Assembly (NCBI RefSeq): GCF_000303155.1
Contig: NC_018719.1
Coordinates: 2,728,001-2,792,000 of the forward strand
Direction of reading: 5' to 3'
Length of the DNA stretch: 64,000 nt
Source of the DNA: Candidatus Nitrososphaera gargensis Ga9.2
GTDB taxonomy: Archaea; Thermoproteota; Nitrososphaeria; Nitrososphaerales; Nitrososphaeraceae
The position numbers and the translations under genes were made by a program. A model generated the notes under the pieces. That model did not search any database. It worked only from the letters and a program-made list of their open reading frames with translations, and was not told the DNA's origin. Shown piece by piece: positions 1-8,846 of the stretch (positions are counted from its first letter, which is position 1; the number at the start of each line of letters is the position of its first letter).

Positions 1-178
1 TTGGCTTTCTAATCGAATACTAATAATATTTTCCAGTATCTAAAGCTCTTCTTCGGCTAAATCTGAACCTTTGCTTGCTTGTGCATCTGCTGCATTAGCT
101 TTGAGGCAATGTTCGTACTTCCTATATTGCGGTTTAACATCTACATGATATTATATAGCTACGCTCTTGCCTAGTTAG

Positions 179-325
179 TCAGTCAAAGTATTTCTTCATA
201 AAGTCGGCCATCCTTAACTTGCCGGCCACTTCTGCCTCATAGATATCCCTGTGCTTGTCCGAGAAATGCTTGAGCGTGAGCCTCACCTCGTCCCCGCAGA
301 CCTTGCATCTGACTTTGATAAACAT
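179..325 (-). CDS. Small CxxC protein, 48 aa
   Basis: A 48-codon open frame runs from ATG at 325 to TGA at 179. It begins MFIKVRCKVC and has one CxxC pair (residues 7 and 10) followed by a charged helix ending KKYFD. Coding character is good: the frame has a clear start and a Lys/Glu-rich, non-repetitive composition. The family is not recognised. One CxxC pair suggests half a zinc ribbon that may bind metal as a dimer, or a redox pair; this is inference. The next 178 bases to the window edge hold only start-less open frames, including one on the minus strand that ends near position 40. Confidence 0.6.
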   Translation of the reverse strand: MFIKVRCKVCGDEVRLTLKHFSDKHRDIYEAEVAGKLRMADFMKKYFD

Positions 326-372
326 ATTCCTTCTTTTTTGCCTATCCCACCGTTAGGCGCTCGGGTAAAAAA

Positions 373-705
373 CTATAGCGGCCCGGGCGCCGTCGGCAAC
401 AACAGTCCCACGATCGTCGCCGCTATCCATACAATTACGGCTATCACGAATGCCTTGAGCCACCCGATGTCGTAGAGTCCCCTCAGGGCTATCAGCCATA
501 CAAAGCCGCCAACTATTGCGGCAATCCAGCCGGTGCCAAATATGAAATACATTATCGAATATACAATAGTGCCGATAATGGCGGTGACAAACGCTCTGCC
601 TATGCCTTCCTTTTGTCCGAGCAGTTTTGCCGCGATGTAAATGATGACCGTCGATATGAGAAGCCCTACTACAAATACGATGGCAGACCAGAGCTCGTTA
701 GCCAA
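373..705 (-). CDS. Four-helix membrane protein, 110 aa
   Basis: The protein has four hydrophobic segments at about residues 5-28, 38-60, 61-82 and 84-104, separated by very short loops, so it is a small polytopic membrane protein. The linkers contain few charged residues (KLLGQKEG, LYDIG). No catalytic motif or transporter signature is visible. It lies 48 bases upstream of the small CxxC gene on the same strand and could be co-transcribed with it. Function is unknown. Being a spurious frame is unlikely given the regular helix spacing and Gly/aromatic pattern. Confidence 0.7.
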   Translation of the reverse strand: MANELWSAIVFVVGLLISTVIIYIAAKLLGQKEGIGRAFVTAIIGTIVYSIMYFIFGTGWIAAIVGGFVWLIALRGLYDIGWLKAFVIAVIVWIAATIVGLLLPTAPGPL

Positions 706-1200
706 TACATCTATAGACGCAGCGCCTCTTGCTTTAAAGGCGACTGGAGAACCGCTCTAGTGGTATAGAGGAATTAATTTCTGCTATTACTGGAAACACG
801 CACGCCTACAAGTACACACTCGTTACTTGCTAAATATGTACGAGAATAGTTCGGCAAGTGCCCCAGATGCTCCCGCCGTTCCACCAAATCTCTGCATTGC
901 CTTTCTTTTTTGCAGATATCTTCTTGTAGCAGTCCTCACAGGTATGAAATTCAGTACCTATCTCTTTGCCACAGATTAGACGGCAACTTTCTCATTTATA
1001 TTTACTGTATCAGCTTTTTAAATTATTGTTAGGGGACAATCCCAAACTGCATAATCTGGCAACACCAAGACAGCATTATCATGTACATGGCAGGTTTCCA
1101 CTGGAACTAAATTGCACCGTTTTTTCTACACACATACATACTCCAATGGAAACGCGGTGCATAGCAAGGTTAAATTAGCCCTTTGGCAAATGTTTGGGTA
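706..1200. other. Gene-poor spacer before 5S rRNA
   Basis: No convincing gene lies here. On the minus strand, 830-991 is open and encodes a Cys-rich peptide with CRLIC and CEDC pairs that looks like a zinc ribbon, but it lacks an in-frame ATG, GTG or TTG and is probably a decayed gene. Near the 5S gene, 1094-1104 is the imperfect inverse of 1143-1153 (10 of 11 bases) and 1113-1119 is the exact inverse of 1155-1161. The pairs interleave rather than nest. The role of these repeats is unknown. Confidence 0.4.
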
Positions 1201-1316
1201 AGCCGGTCATAGCGGCAGGGTGCGACCCGGTCCCATTCCGAACCCGGAAGTCAAACCTGCCGTCGCTGCTGTGTTACTGATCTGCGTGAGCGGTCGGGAA
1301 GCAGCAGTGCTGGCAT
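1201..1316 (+). rRNA. rrf: 5S ribosomal RNA
   Basis: The block carries the conserved 5S core: GGGTGCGACCCGGTCCCATT near 1218-1237, followed by CCGAACCCGGAAG. The terminal stem pairs GCCGGT at 1202-1207 with GCTGGC at 1309-1314. The length, about 116 nt, is normal. No 16S or 23S gene lies within the window, so this is a free-standing 5S gene, as known in Thaumarchaeota. The exact ends are uncertain by a few bases. Confidence 0.93.
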
Positions 1317-1319
1317 CTT

Positions 1320-1895
1320 TTACTTATCAATATACTCGCCCAAGTGTATCGTCTTTACCAGCCGCCTGATGTTATGCGCTATCCTATCTATTGTCGCAAA
1401 CGCCGACGCAAGGCCGACTGGCTCCCACGCCCTGGTCTCAATGATGCAGCAATAGTTTGCAGCCTTGACCGTTATCATCTTCACTTCCTCCTTCATGATG
1501 TTGCACGCAAACTCCTCCGACAGCGCTGTGTCCTTGGCCAACATGTTTGCTATCACGCCCCCGCTCCACCCCATGCTGGTAACCTTGCCGTTATGCAGCT
1601 GGAAGTAGGGTGCAGCATCGAGCAGCTTATGGGCGTTGTCGTCGGTGTCGACGATAAAGTCGTTTTCTACAAGACAGTAGACGTTGTAAAACGGCCCCAT
1701 GCGCACCACGTCCTCTATGCCGATAAAGTCGACGCTGCCGCTTGCCATTCTAAGGAAGCCGTCCCTGTTCGAAAGCCAGCGCTCAAAGTACGGCCGCTTC
1801 ATCGGGTGGACGTCCAGCTCCATGCTGCCTACCCTGCAGCTAAAGCCCTGCTCTTCAAGGGCATCAATGAGGGCGCTCAGCTGGAACACAGGCAT
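1320..1895 (-). CDS. Uncharacterised protein downstream of pepA, 191 aa
   Basis: This soluble protein begins MPVFQLSALIDALEEQGF and is a mixed alpha/beta sequence without signal peptide or membrane segment. It starts 18 bases after the leucyl aminopeptidase stop on the same strand, so the two are probably one transcript. Two adjacent cysteines (YCCIIE) and a Trp-Gly motif (GWSGG) stand out, but no known domain is recognised. The stop codon lies only a few bases from the 3' end of the 5S gene on the other strand, a tight convergent arrangement. Confidence 0.75.
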   Translation of the reverse strand: MPVFQLSALIDALEEQGFSCRVGSMELDVHPMKRPYFERWLSNRDGFLRMASGSVDFIGIEDVVRMGPFYNVYCLVENDFIVDTDDNAHKLLDAAPYFQLHNGKVTSMGWSGGVIANMLAKDTALSEEFACNIMKEEVKMITVKAANYCCIIETRAWEPVGLASAFATIDRIAHNIRRLVKTIHLGEYIDK

Positions 1896-1913
1896 GCTGC
1901 ATCGATCATCTCC

Positions 1914-3419
1914 TCATGCTGGCTGCTGCTTTTCGTCCTCCATCAAGAGCTTTACAAGCGTCCTCACGCCAAAGCCTGTCGCGCCGCGCGGGTTGTAGCT
2001 CTTCTCGTATGTCCCGTCCTGCGTCCAAGCGGTCCCGGCGATGTCGATATGCACCCACGGTACGCCGTTGACGAAATTGGAGAGGAACGCGGCGGCCGTT
2101 ATCGCGCCACCCGGCCTGCCCCCGACGTTCTTGATGTCCGCGTAGGTGCTCTTGATCTGCTCGTGGAACTCATCGTAGAGCGGAAGCTCCCACATCCTCT
2201 CACCAGTCTTGTCTGCAAGCTTGCGCAGCCTGTCGGTCAGCTGCTTGTTGGTGCCGACGATCGCTGCAACGTTGGCGCCAAGCGCGATTACGGCAGCGCC
2301 GGTGAGCGTCGCAACGTCAAACACTGCCTTGGGATTGTAAGTTGCTATGCCATAGGCGAGGGCATCGGCAAGTATCATGCGCCCCTCGGCGTCAGTGTTG
2401 AGTACTTCGACGGTCTTGCCGTTGTACATCCTGATGATGTCGCCAGGCCGGTACGAAGTGGAAGAAGGCATGTTTTCAACTGACGGCACGATGCCCACCA
2501 CGTTGACAGCGAGCTTCATTGACGCAACTGCGCGCATCACTGCAAGGACTGTGCAGCCGCCGCACTTGTCAAACTTCATTTCATCCATCTTTTCGCCGGG
2601 TTTTATCGAAATGCCGCCGGTGTCAAATGTGACTGCCTTTCCCACGAGCAAGTACGGCTTTTGCTGCGGGTCGCTGCTGCCATTGTATTCTAGAATTATC
2701 AATTTTGGTGGGCTGTTGCTCCCCTTGCCGACTGCCACAATGCCCCCCATTCCCATGTTCTCTAACTCATAGCGGTCGATGACCTTGGCTTTCATGCCGT
2801 GCTCCTGTGCAAGCGAGAGGGCGATGCTTGCCAGCTGGGCCGGCGGGCAGTCGTTTGGCGGCAGGTTGCCAATGTCGCGGGCAAAGTTGACAGCCTCTAT
2901 GATAAGGCTCGCCTTGTCGGCTATTGACTGGAACTTGGGAGAATCTGAATTGATCAGTATCGTGACTTCCTCGATCTTTGTCGCCGGCTCTTTTGCCTCT
3001 TTGTATTTGTCAAAGGAATAGAGTGCAAGTGTCACCCCCTCTGTCATGGCTTCAATGAGCCCTTCGTCAAGGTTTGAAAACTGCAGGATCGAGAACTCTT
3101 TAACGCCCAGCTCCTTTGCCTTCTGGGCTGCCTTGCCTGCGCATATGCGGGCGCTCTCGTCTGTGAACTTGTCCTTTTTGCCAAGGCCAAGCAGCATTAT
3201 CTTTTTCATCGGCCCCCTGCCCAGAGTGTAGACTAGAATCGACGAGCCAAAAGTACCGCGAAATTCCTTGTTCTCCAGAGTCTCCTTTATTGAAGCAAAG
3301 ACAGTGGGGTCAAGCTCCTTTGACTGCATAAAGTCCTGCTCGCCTTCAAATACACCCATCACCAGAAGCGAAGTCTGCTTCTGATCTATCTTGGCTTTTT
3401 CGACTTTGACCTGCACCAT
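1914..3419 (-). CDS. pepA: Leucyl aminopeptidase, M17 family
   Basis: This is a two-zinc (or manganese) cytosolic exopeptidase that removes N-terminal amino acids from peptides. The M17 signature NTDAEGR is present in the C-terminal half, and the metal and active-site lysine region GKAVTFDTGGISIKP precedes it, so the active site looks complete. The length of 501 aa matches the family. An upstream ATG at 3449 is in frame, but a TATA-like TTTAAAATAAA on the minus strand at 3451-3462 would place transcription start close to the second ATG (3419), so a leaderless start there is preferred. It is followed by the 191-aa gene and preceded by a DCC-type thiol protein. Confidence 0.93.
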   Translation of the reverse strand: MVQVKVEKAKIDQKQTSLLVMGVFEGEQDFMQSKELDPTVFASIKETLENKEFRGTFGSSILVYTLGRGPMKKIMLLGLGKKDKFTDESARICAGKAAQKAKELGVKEFSILQFSNLDEGLIEAMTEGVTLALYSFDKYKEAKEPATKIEEVTILINSDSPKFQSIADKASLIIEAVNFARDIGNLPPNDCPPAQLASIALSLAQEHGMKAKVIDRYELENMGMGGIVAVGKGSNSPPKLIILEYNGSSDPQQKPYLLVGKAVTFDTGGISIKPGEKMDEMKFDKCGGCTVLAVMRAVASMKLAVNVVGIVPSVENMPSSTSYRPGDIIRMYNGKTVEVLNTDAEGRMILADALAYGIATYNPKAVFDVATLTGAAVIALGANVAAIVGTNKQLTDRLRKLADKTGERMWELPLYDEFHEQIKSTYADIKNVGGRPGGAITAAAFLSNFVNGVPWVHIDIAGTAWTQDGTYEKSYNPRGATGFGVRTLVKLLMEDEKQQPA

Positions 3420-3450
3420 ATATGATATGACATAAGACAGAACGAGCAAC

Positions 3451-3462
3451 TTTATTTTAAAC
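3451..3462 (-). promoter_or_regulatory. TATA-like box of pepA
   Basis: On the minus strand the sequence reads TTTAAAATAAAG, centred about 37 bases before the preferred pepA ATG at 3419. It overlaps the 3' end of the upstream DCC gene, so pepA may have its own promoter in addition to read-through. The assignment rests on sequence and spacing only. Confidence 0.45.
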
Positions 3463-3881
3463 TATTCAAACCTGAACTTGGCGCCGTGGCGGAGCATCGT
3501 GGCCAGCCTTTTGAATACGTTGGTCGGCGTGTAGCATGACATTGAAGTGCCGTCGTATTCGCATGCTGCGGCAGCAATGTCGTCATCGCTTGCCTTGCCG
3601 CCCCTGAACAAGCCGACAATAATTTCGCGGACAACTGGCAGCAGCCCTGATCGCGCGCCGTACGCCCCATCCTTGTTGACGAGCCAGAACATTTTTGTCG
3701 CGTCGTAGCCGGGCGGAAAGATCATCTCCTTTGCTTCCTTTGCCTCCTGCGAATAATAGTGCCCGGCGACCCTTATCCAGCCCCGCGAAAGCATGCTTGC
3801 CGCCTTTGCAAACTTGGTACAAGAATAGCACTTGTCGTCGTAAATAAGAAGTGGCCGCTGGAACGTTGACGATAGCGACAC
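3462..3881 (-). CDS. DCC-family (DUF393) thiol-disulfide protein
   Basis: The protein carries the DCC family hallmark near its N-terminus: LIYDDKCYSC, an Asp-Asp followed by a CxxC pair at about residues 18-21. This family is predicted to have a thioredoxin-like fold with a redox-active dithiol. At 139 aa it has the usual length. The last third has CEYDGTSMSCY, a second cysteine pair not typical of the family core. The substrate is unknown. It lies directly upstream of pepA on the same strand and diverges from the transketolase operon. Confidence 0.75.
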   Translation of the reverse strand: MSLSSTFQRPLLIYDDKCYSCTKFAKAASMLSRGWIRVAGHYYSQEAKEAKEMIFPPGYDATKMFWLVNKDGAYGARSGLLPVVREIIVGLFRGGKASDDDIAAAACEYDGTSMSCYTPTNVFKRLATMLRHGAKFRFE

Positions 3882-3989
3882 GTATGTAACATTGCCTTGC
3901 CGATCTTTTAAAGCTTGAGCGGAGAAATTACAGAGCTATCTTTTTATTTTCCTCCAAAGAGCTTTTTCCTATCTTGCAATTTATGCGGG

Positions 3990-5639
3990 ATGAGATACAT
4001 GGGCTTTAACATGCGTTATCTTGACCTCAAGAGAAGGATCAGAGACGTGCGCATGTGGGCAATACAGGGCATCGCAGAGGCCGGCTCGGGCCACCCCGGA
4101 GCATCGTTCTCTGCCGCAGAGATAATGGGCACTCTGTATTTCCGGAAGATGAGGCACGACCCTTCAAACCCAAGCTGGGAAGAGCGCGACTATTTCATAA
4201 ATTCAAAAGCGCATTCAGCACCTGGGTTTTATTCAACACTTGCAGTAGCCGGGTACTTTGCGCCTGAAGAAGTAAAGACGCTTCGCAAGCTGGGCTCCCG
4301 TCTGCAGGGCCACCCTGTCAGGTACTCGGATCACCAAAAGCACCACAGCGTGCCGGGCGTCGAATACTCAGGAGGCTCAGAAGGCATCGGGCTTTCAGTC
4401 GGGATCGGCATCGCGCTTGCAAACAAGCTGGACGGCAAGAAGAACAAGGTGTTTGTGCTCATAGGCGATGGCGAGTCAAACGAGGGACAGATATGGGAGG
4501 CCTCGATGGCCGCCGGCAAATTCAAACTCGACAACCTGGTTGCAATACTTGACCGCAATCGCATCCAGCAGGACGGCTTTACCGAGGACATCATGCCCCT
4601 TGACCCTACAAAGGACAAGTGGGCTGCATTTAACTGGCAGGTCTTTGAAGTCGACGGTCACAAGGTCGAGCAGCTAGTCGACGCGCTGAACAAGGCGGCC
4701 AGGGTGCATGACAAGCCAGTCATGATAATCGCCAACACCATCAAGGGTAATGGCATACGCCACATGGCAAACAACCCCCAGTGGCATGGCAAAGCGCCGC
4801 CCAAGAGGCACACAGAAGTGCTGCTAGAAGAGCTTGACAGCGAGTGCCTTATCGCGCCCTCTATAATCGCCGGCGAGCGGGAGAACTATGAAGACAAGAT
4901 AAGGAAGGTCGAGCGAGAGGGGGTGGACATGATCCACCTTGACGTGATGGATGGCCGGTTTGTTCCAAACACCACGTTCTTTGCCGACACTATCAAAAAA
5001 TTAAGAACTTCTACAAGCCTGCCATTTGACGCTCATCTGATGATCGAGCGGCCATTGGAACAGATACAGGAATACATCGACGCTAGGTGCGACATTATCA
5101 CGGTGCACGCCGAAGCCTGCACTGAAAACGAATTCAGGGAAATTCAGGAGCGGCTTATCGACGCCGGCATTAGCCCCGGCATCGCAATCAACCCCGGAAC
5201 CGCCGTGCCAAAGTGGCTTTACGGCTGTCTGCATGATCTTGATGTCATTATCGTGATGTCGGTCAACCCCGGATTTGCTGGCCAGAAATTCATACCAGAG
5301 GTGCTGCCCAAGATGGTTGCGGTCAACAAGGAGCTCAGAGAGCACGGCTTTAGAGGCTACATCGAGGCCGACGGAGGCATCGATGCTACGACACTCCAGT
5401 ATGCATACGATGCCGGTGCCCGGATCTTTGTGGCCGGTGCAGCGGTTTATGGTGGAGGGGATATACACAGCGCCGTCATACAGCTAAGGCACAAAGCGGC
5501 TGTGGCCCTTGAGAAAAGGCTTCTCAATCATGCGACTCAGCTCAACATAAGGCCCGACTGGATGAAAGCCCGTAAACATATATTGATTCCGTACGCCAAT
5601 GAGCTTGGGATAGAGGAAGAGCTTCATGCTATTAAGTAG
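3990..5639 (+). CDS. Transketolase N-subunit fused to ribulose-phosphate 3-epimerase
   Basis: One continuous frame joins two enzymes. Residues about 8-280 are the thiamine-diphosphate-binding half of transketolase, with SGHPGAS and the TPP/Mg motif GDGESNEGQ followed by the distal Asn. From base 4851 (about residue 288) the sequence becomes ribulose-5-phosphate 3-epimerase: APSII, HLDVMDGRFVPN, DAHLMIERP, VMSVNPGF and EADGGID. These keep the two histidines and two aspartates of the epimerase active site. About 40 extra residues follow. No stop or start separates the halves. Starts at 3990, 3999 or 4011 are all possible; a longer frame to 3915 is unlikely. The C-subunit gene overlaps the end by 14 bases, so the complex could convert ribulose-5-P to xylulose-5-P and use it. 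Confidence 0.93.
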   Translation: MRYMGFNMRYLDLKRRIRDVRMWAIQGIAEAGSGHPGASFSAAEIMGTLYFRKMRHDPSNPSWEERDYFINSKAHSAPGFYSTLAVAGYFAPEEVKTLRKLGSRLQGHPVRYSDHQKHHSVPGVEYSGGSEGIGLSVGIGIALANKLDGKKNKVFVLIGDGESNEGQIWEASMAAGKFKLDNLVAILDRNRIQQDGFTEDIMPLDPTKDKWAAFNWQVFEVDGHKVEQLVDALNKAARVHDKPVMIIANTIKGNGIRHMANNPQWHGKAPPKRHTEVLLEELDSECLIAPSIIAGERENYEDKIRKVEREGVDMIHLDVMDGRFVPNTTFFADTIKKLRTSTSLPFDAHLMIERPLEQIQEYIDARCDIITVHAEACTENEFREIQERLIDAGISPGIAINPGTAVPKWLYGCLHDLDVIIVMSVNPGFAGQKFIPEVLPKMVAVNKELREHGFRGYIEADGGIDATTLQYAYDAGARIFVAGAAVYGGGDIHSAVIQLRHKAAVALEKRLLNHATQLNIRPDWMKARKHILIPYANELGIEEELHAIK

Positions 5640-6597
5640 CGAGAAAAAGACCGCGGACATGAGGGGTGCCTATGGCGACACCCTAGTAGAGCTTGGAAGG
5701 GACGACCCCCGCATAGTCTGCGTCGGCGGCGACACGACCGATTCTCTTAAGACAAAAAAGTTTGGCGACAAGTATCCTGAGCGGATGTTCAACGTTGGGA
5801 TCGCAGAGGCCAACCTTGTCTCGGTGGCGGCCGGCCTCTCGATAGCCGGCAAGATCGCGTTTGCCAGCACGTACGCCGCTTTCATCCCCGGCAGGTGCGT
5901 AGACCAGATCCGAAACACGATATGCTATCCAAGGCTTAACGTCAAGCTGGTCGTTTCTCACGGCGGCCTCACCGTCGGGCCTGATGGCGCTTCCCACCAG
6001 CAGATAGAGGATATTGCAAGTATGAGGGTGATCCCGAACATGAGGGTGATCGTGCCGGCAGATGCAATCGCAGTCAAGCATCTGGTAAAGATAATAGCGC
6101 ATACCCCCGGCCCGTTCTACATGCGACTTGCAAGGCCCTCAAGCGAAGTGATATACGCCGACAATGCCGGGTCATTTGAGATCGGTAAGGGCAATGTCCT
6201 TGAGGACGGCTCTGACGCGACCATAATTGCGTGCGGCCTGATGGTTGGAAGGTCGCTTGAAGCGGCAAAGGAGCTCAAAAGAAAGGGCGTTTCCTGCAGA
6301 GTAGTTGACATGTTCTCGATAAAGCCGATTGACAGCGAGCTTGTGGCAAAGTGCGCCAAGGAGACCGGCGCGATCGCCACTGTAGAGGAACACAATATCG
6401 TCGGCGGCCTTGGAGGGGCCGTGTCTGAAGTAGTTGCCGAAACCTACCCCGTGCCGGTCAAGCGCGTGGGCGTGCGCGATACGTTTGGTGAGTCTGCCCG
6501 CGATGAAGAGATAGACATGCTGCTGGAACAGTACGGGCTGACCGCAACAGAAATAGCAAAGGCAGTACTTGAAGCAAGGAGTAGGAGTAGGAAATAA
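5626..6597 (+). CDS. Transketolase, C-terminal subunit
   Basis: This is the pyrimidine-binding and C-terminal half of a split transketolase, 323 aa. It contains FNVGIAEANLVS, whose glutamate activates the thiamine cofactor, the Gly-rich HGGLTVGPDG loop, and the C-terminal domain ending in DTFGESARDEE. It pairs with the N-subunit encoded just upstream, which it overlaps by 14 bases, so translation is likely coupled. Together they transfer two-carbon units between sugar phosphates. A second in-frame ATG 16 codons on is an alternative start. Confidence 0.95.
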   Translation: MLLSSEKKTADMRGAYGDTLVELGRDDPRIVCVGGDTTDSLKTKKFGDKYPERMFNVGIAEANLVSVAAGLSIAGKIAFASTYAAFIPGRCVDQIRNTICYPRLNVKLVVSHGGLTVGPDGASHQQIEDIASMRVIPNMRVIVPADAIAVKHLVKIIAHTPGPFYMRLARPSSEVIYADNAGSFEIGKGNVLEDGSDATIIACGLMVGRSLEAAKELKRKGVSCRVVDMFSIKPIDSELVAKCAKETGAIATVEEHNIVGGLGGAVSEVVAETYPVPVKRVGVRDTFGESARDEEIDMLLEQYGLTATEIAKAVLEARSRSRK

Positions 6598-6601
6598 TAA
6601 A

Positions 6602-7267
6602 ATGAAGATCTTCCTCGACACTGCAAACATTGAATCGATCAAGAAATACAACGACATGGGCCTAGTAGACGGCATCACGACCAACCCCACTCTGTTGTCA
6701 AAGGAGAAGGGCAACCCTGCTGAAATCATGCGGCAGGTAGTGAAAATAGTCAAGGGACCGGTGAGCCTCGAGGTAGTCGGCACCACCACGGCTGAAATGA
6801 TCGAAGAGGCCCATAGGCTTAAAAAGTACGGGCAGAATGTCGTGGTCAAGATCCCCATGATCCCTGACGGCCTGAAGGCTGTGAAAAAGTTGAAAGAAGA
6901 AGGCATCGAGACAAACGTTACCCTGATATTTTCTGCAAACCAGGCGATCCTGGCTGCAAAGGCCGGCGCAGCATATGTCAGCCCGTTCATCGGGAGGCTG
7001 GATGATGCGGGTCAGGAAGGCATGGCAATCATCAGGGAGATCGTGCAGATATTCAAGAACTACCAGTTTGACACAAACGTGCTTGTCGCAAGCGTCAGGC
7101 ACCCGCTGCATGTGATTGAAGCAGGCAAGATCGGGGCCCAGGTGGTCACCCTACCGCCAGACATACTGGGCAAGATGCTTGCGCACCCGCTGACTGACAA
7201 GGGGCTTTCTGCATTCCTGAGCGATTGGGAAAAGGTCAAGAGGGAAAACCCGAACCTTACGATCTGA
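6602..7267 (+). CDS. tal: Transaldolase, small MipB/TalC type
   Basis: The 221-aa protein starts MKIFLDTANIESIKKY and keeps the first conserved Asp, the TTNPTLLSKE motif and the Schiff-base lysine in VVVKIPM. The length fits the single-barrel transaldolase / fructose-6-phosphate aldolase group; the sequence alone does not distinguish the two activities, but the operon favours transaldolase. An upstream in-frame start at 6569 would add Met-Lys-Gln-Gly residues overlapping the transketolase gene; ATG at 6602 gives the canonical N-terminus. With the two upstream genes this makes a full non-oxidative pentose phosphate operon. Its end overlaps the convergent VWA gene by 11 bases. Confidence 0.93.
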   Translation: MKIFLDTANIESIKKYNDMGLVDGITTNPTLLSKEKGNPAEIMRQVVKIVKGPVSLEVVGTTTAEMIEEAHRLKKYGQNVVVKIPMIPDGLKAVKKLKEEGIETNVTLIFSANQAILAAKAGAAYVSPFIGRLDDAGQEGMAIIREIVQIFKNYQFDTNVLVASVRHPLHVIEAGKIGAQVVTLPPDILGKMLAHPLTDKGLSAFLSDWEKVKRENPNLTI

Positions 7268-8846
7268 GAAGCTTGATCACTCTTTTAGGGATGTCCTGCA
7301 GTCTGCTGACGGATACCGCCTTTTCGTAGTTGAGGTACTTTAGGTTTTGGCCGATGCCTACAGAGTCATTGATGTTCCGGCCCACCCCTATCGCCACCAT
7401 CCGAATGCCCATCTTCCTGTATGATAGCACCATCGTCCTCACTGCATCAAAGTCTGAAGGTTCTCCGTCTGTCAGCGTGACAAAGATGTCAGGCTTGAAC
7501 GATTTTAAGACAGGCTCCAGCAGGCCGTAGACTTCTGCCAAGGGTGTGCCGCCGCTTGCCCTTATTTGCGCTAGACGCCGGGCGCTTACCACAGACCACT
7601 TGATATTTGGCGGCTTGATGACCCAGCATTTCACCTGACGCTTGTCAGTGCTGAACGCATAGACTGCAAACTTGATCCCAAGGTAATGCAGCGCTTCGCA
7701 GAGCGCGGTAGTCGCCTGCTTGTATTCCAGCTCGACGTCTGCGATGCTGCTAGAGTGATCGAGCAGGATCGCGACCTTGGTCTTGATCGACAATTTGAAA
7801 TCACTGATGAAGGTCTTGGGCAGCGCCTCGACATAGCTCTCCGTGTCAAACTCGTCGCCGGTCTCATCGTGCCGCTCAACCCACCCAGTCTTCCACTCCC
7901 TAAAGGCTGCCTTGACCTTTTGTATCAGGTCGATATCATAGATCTGGGTCTCGTCAACGTCCATCTTGTCTGGCACGCTCAGCCCAAAATCTTCCAAGGA
8001 TTCGTAGCCCTTGTTCTCTGTCTTTTTGCTTTCCTTGACAAGGGTCTCAAACTCGTGCAGGACATCGTGGCCTTCGTAGATCTCTTTGGTCTTTTCCTCC
8101 ACGTTTTCTTTTTTGTGCCGCATCTTCACCACCTTTTCTACCTGCTTGAGCAGGTCTGTCTGGTTGAGCGACGCGCCGACACGGGTCCTTGGAGCCAGAA
8201 CGGGGATTGAAACAAGCGGATCGAGCTCAAGCATCTTGATCAACTTTGGAATGTGTTGCTCTACCCATTCGGTGCCATAGTTGTTATCTATTGCTTCCTT
8301 TACGATCTCGTTTGCATAGTCAGTTGCTCTTTTCACCTTGTCAAACTCGCCTCCGAAAAGCTCACCCTTTATGTAGCCGGTCAGGAAGTATTGTGAAAAC
8401 GCCTCCGCTATCTTGTACCGGCCATAGATCGAGTTGAGCAGCTGGCGAGACATCCAGGAAATGCCTTCATTGAAGAACAGCTCGCCGGCCATCCCCTCCC
8501 ATTCCCGCAGGCCCAAGATTTCTATCCTCTTTGTCTCAAGCGTGTTGAGCAGAAAGCCAAAGGCATGCTCGTAGCTCAGCACCTTTGTAGAATGCTTCAT
8601 TCTCATTGACTCGTACCAGAGGGCGACGCGCCACTGTCGGTACTTCTGAAAGTCGGTGCCCGGGTAATAGTTGAGCAGCGGAAGCGTTATCTGGTTCTTG
8701 TCCGGCTTGGCCATTGGGACCTTGTCCGGCATCAAGATAATGACTACCCTGTCGTTGCCGGACCACCTTCGGGATAGAAAAGTTGCGATGTCAAGCAGGA
8801 CATCGTTTCGCATTGCAGAGCTGGCAATCTTGGTGGCTGCTGCCAT
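7257..8846 (-). CDS. VWA-domain protein with intact MIDAS (NorD/CoxE-like)
   Basis: The 529-aa protein has a von Willebrand A domain at its C-terminus (about residues 348-529). The metal-ion adhesion site is complete: D363-x-S365-x-S367, Thr434 in SGGTP and Asp460 in LTDGEPSD. The N-terminal 250 residues are helical, and residues about 245-300 are highly charged (MRHKKENVEEKTKE). It begins directly at the stop of the AAA ATPase gene upstream. MoxR-type ATPase plus VWA pairs act as metal-cofactor or assembly chaperones (NorQ/NorD, CbbQ/CbbO, CoxD/CoxE). The client here is unknown, and no obvious client gene is adjacent. Confidence 0.88.
   Translation of the reverse strand: MAAATKIASSAMRNDVLLDIATFLSRRWSGNDRVVIILMPDKVPMAKPDKNQITLPLLNYYPGTDFQKYRQWRVALWYESMRMKHSTKVLSYEHAFGFLLNTLETKRIEILGLREWEGMAGELFFNEGISWMSRQLLNSIYGRYKIAEAFSQYFLTGYIKGELFGGEFDKVKRATDYANEIVKEAIDNNYGTEWVEQHIPKLIKMLELDPLVSIPVLAPRTRVGASLNQTDLLKQVEKVVKMRHKKENVEEKTKEIYEGHDVLHEFETLVKESKKTENKGYESLEDFGLSVPDKMDVDETQIYDIDLIQKVKAAFREWKTGWVERHDETGDEFDTESYVEALPKTFISDFKLSIKTKVAILLDHSSSIADVELEYKQATTALCEALHYLGIKFAVYAFSTDKRQVKCWVIKPPNIKWSVVSARRLAQIRASGGTPLAEVYGLLEPVLKSFKPDIFVTLTDGEPSDFDAVRTMVLSYRKMGIRMVAIGVGRNINDSVGIGQNLKYLNYEKAVSVSRLQDIPKRVIKLLRS

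Noticed and set aside
1094-1161. Interleaved inverted pairs before 5S rRNA as a pseudoknot
   Set aside because: The order A-B-A'-B' would need a one-base loop to cross an 11-bp stem, which is sterically implausible. It is more likely a degenerate repeat.
1344-2483. Long plus-strand frame of 379 codons
   Set aside because: It lies opposite pepA and the 191-aa gene, has His/Arg/Val-rich shadow composition and matches no domain.
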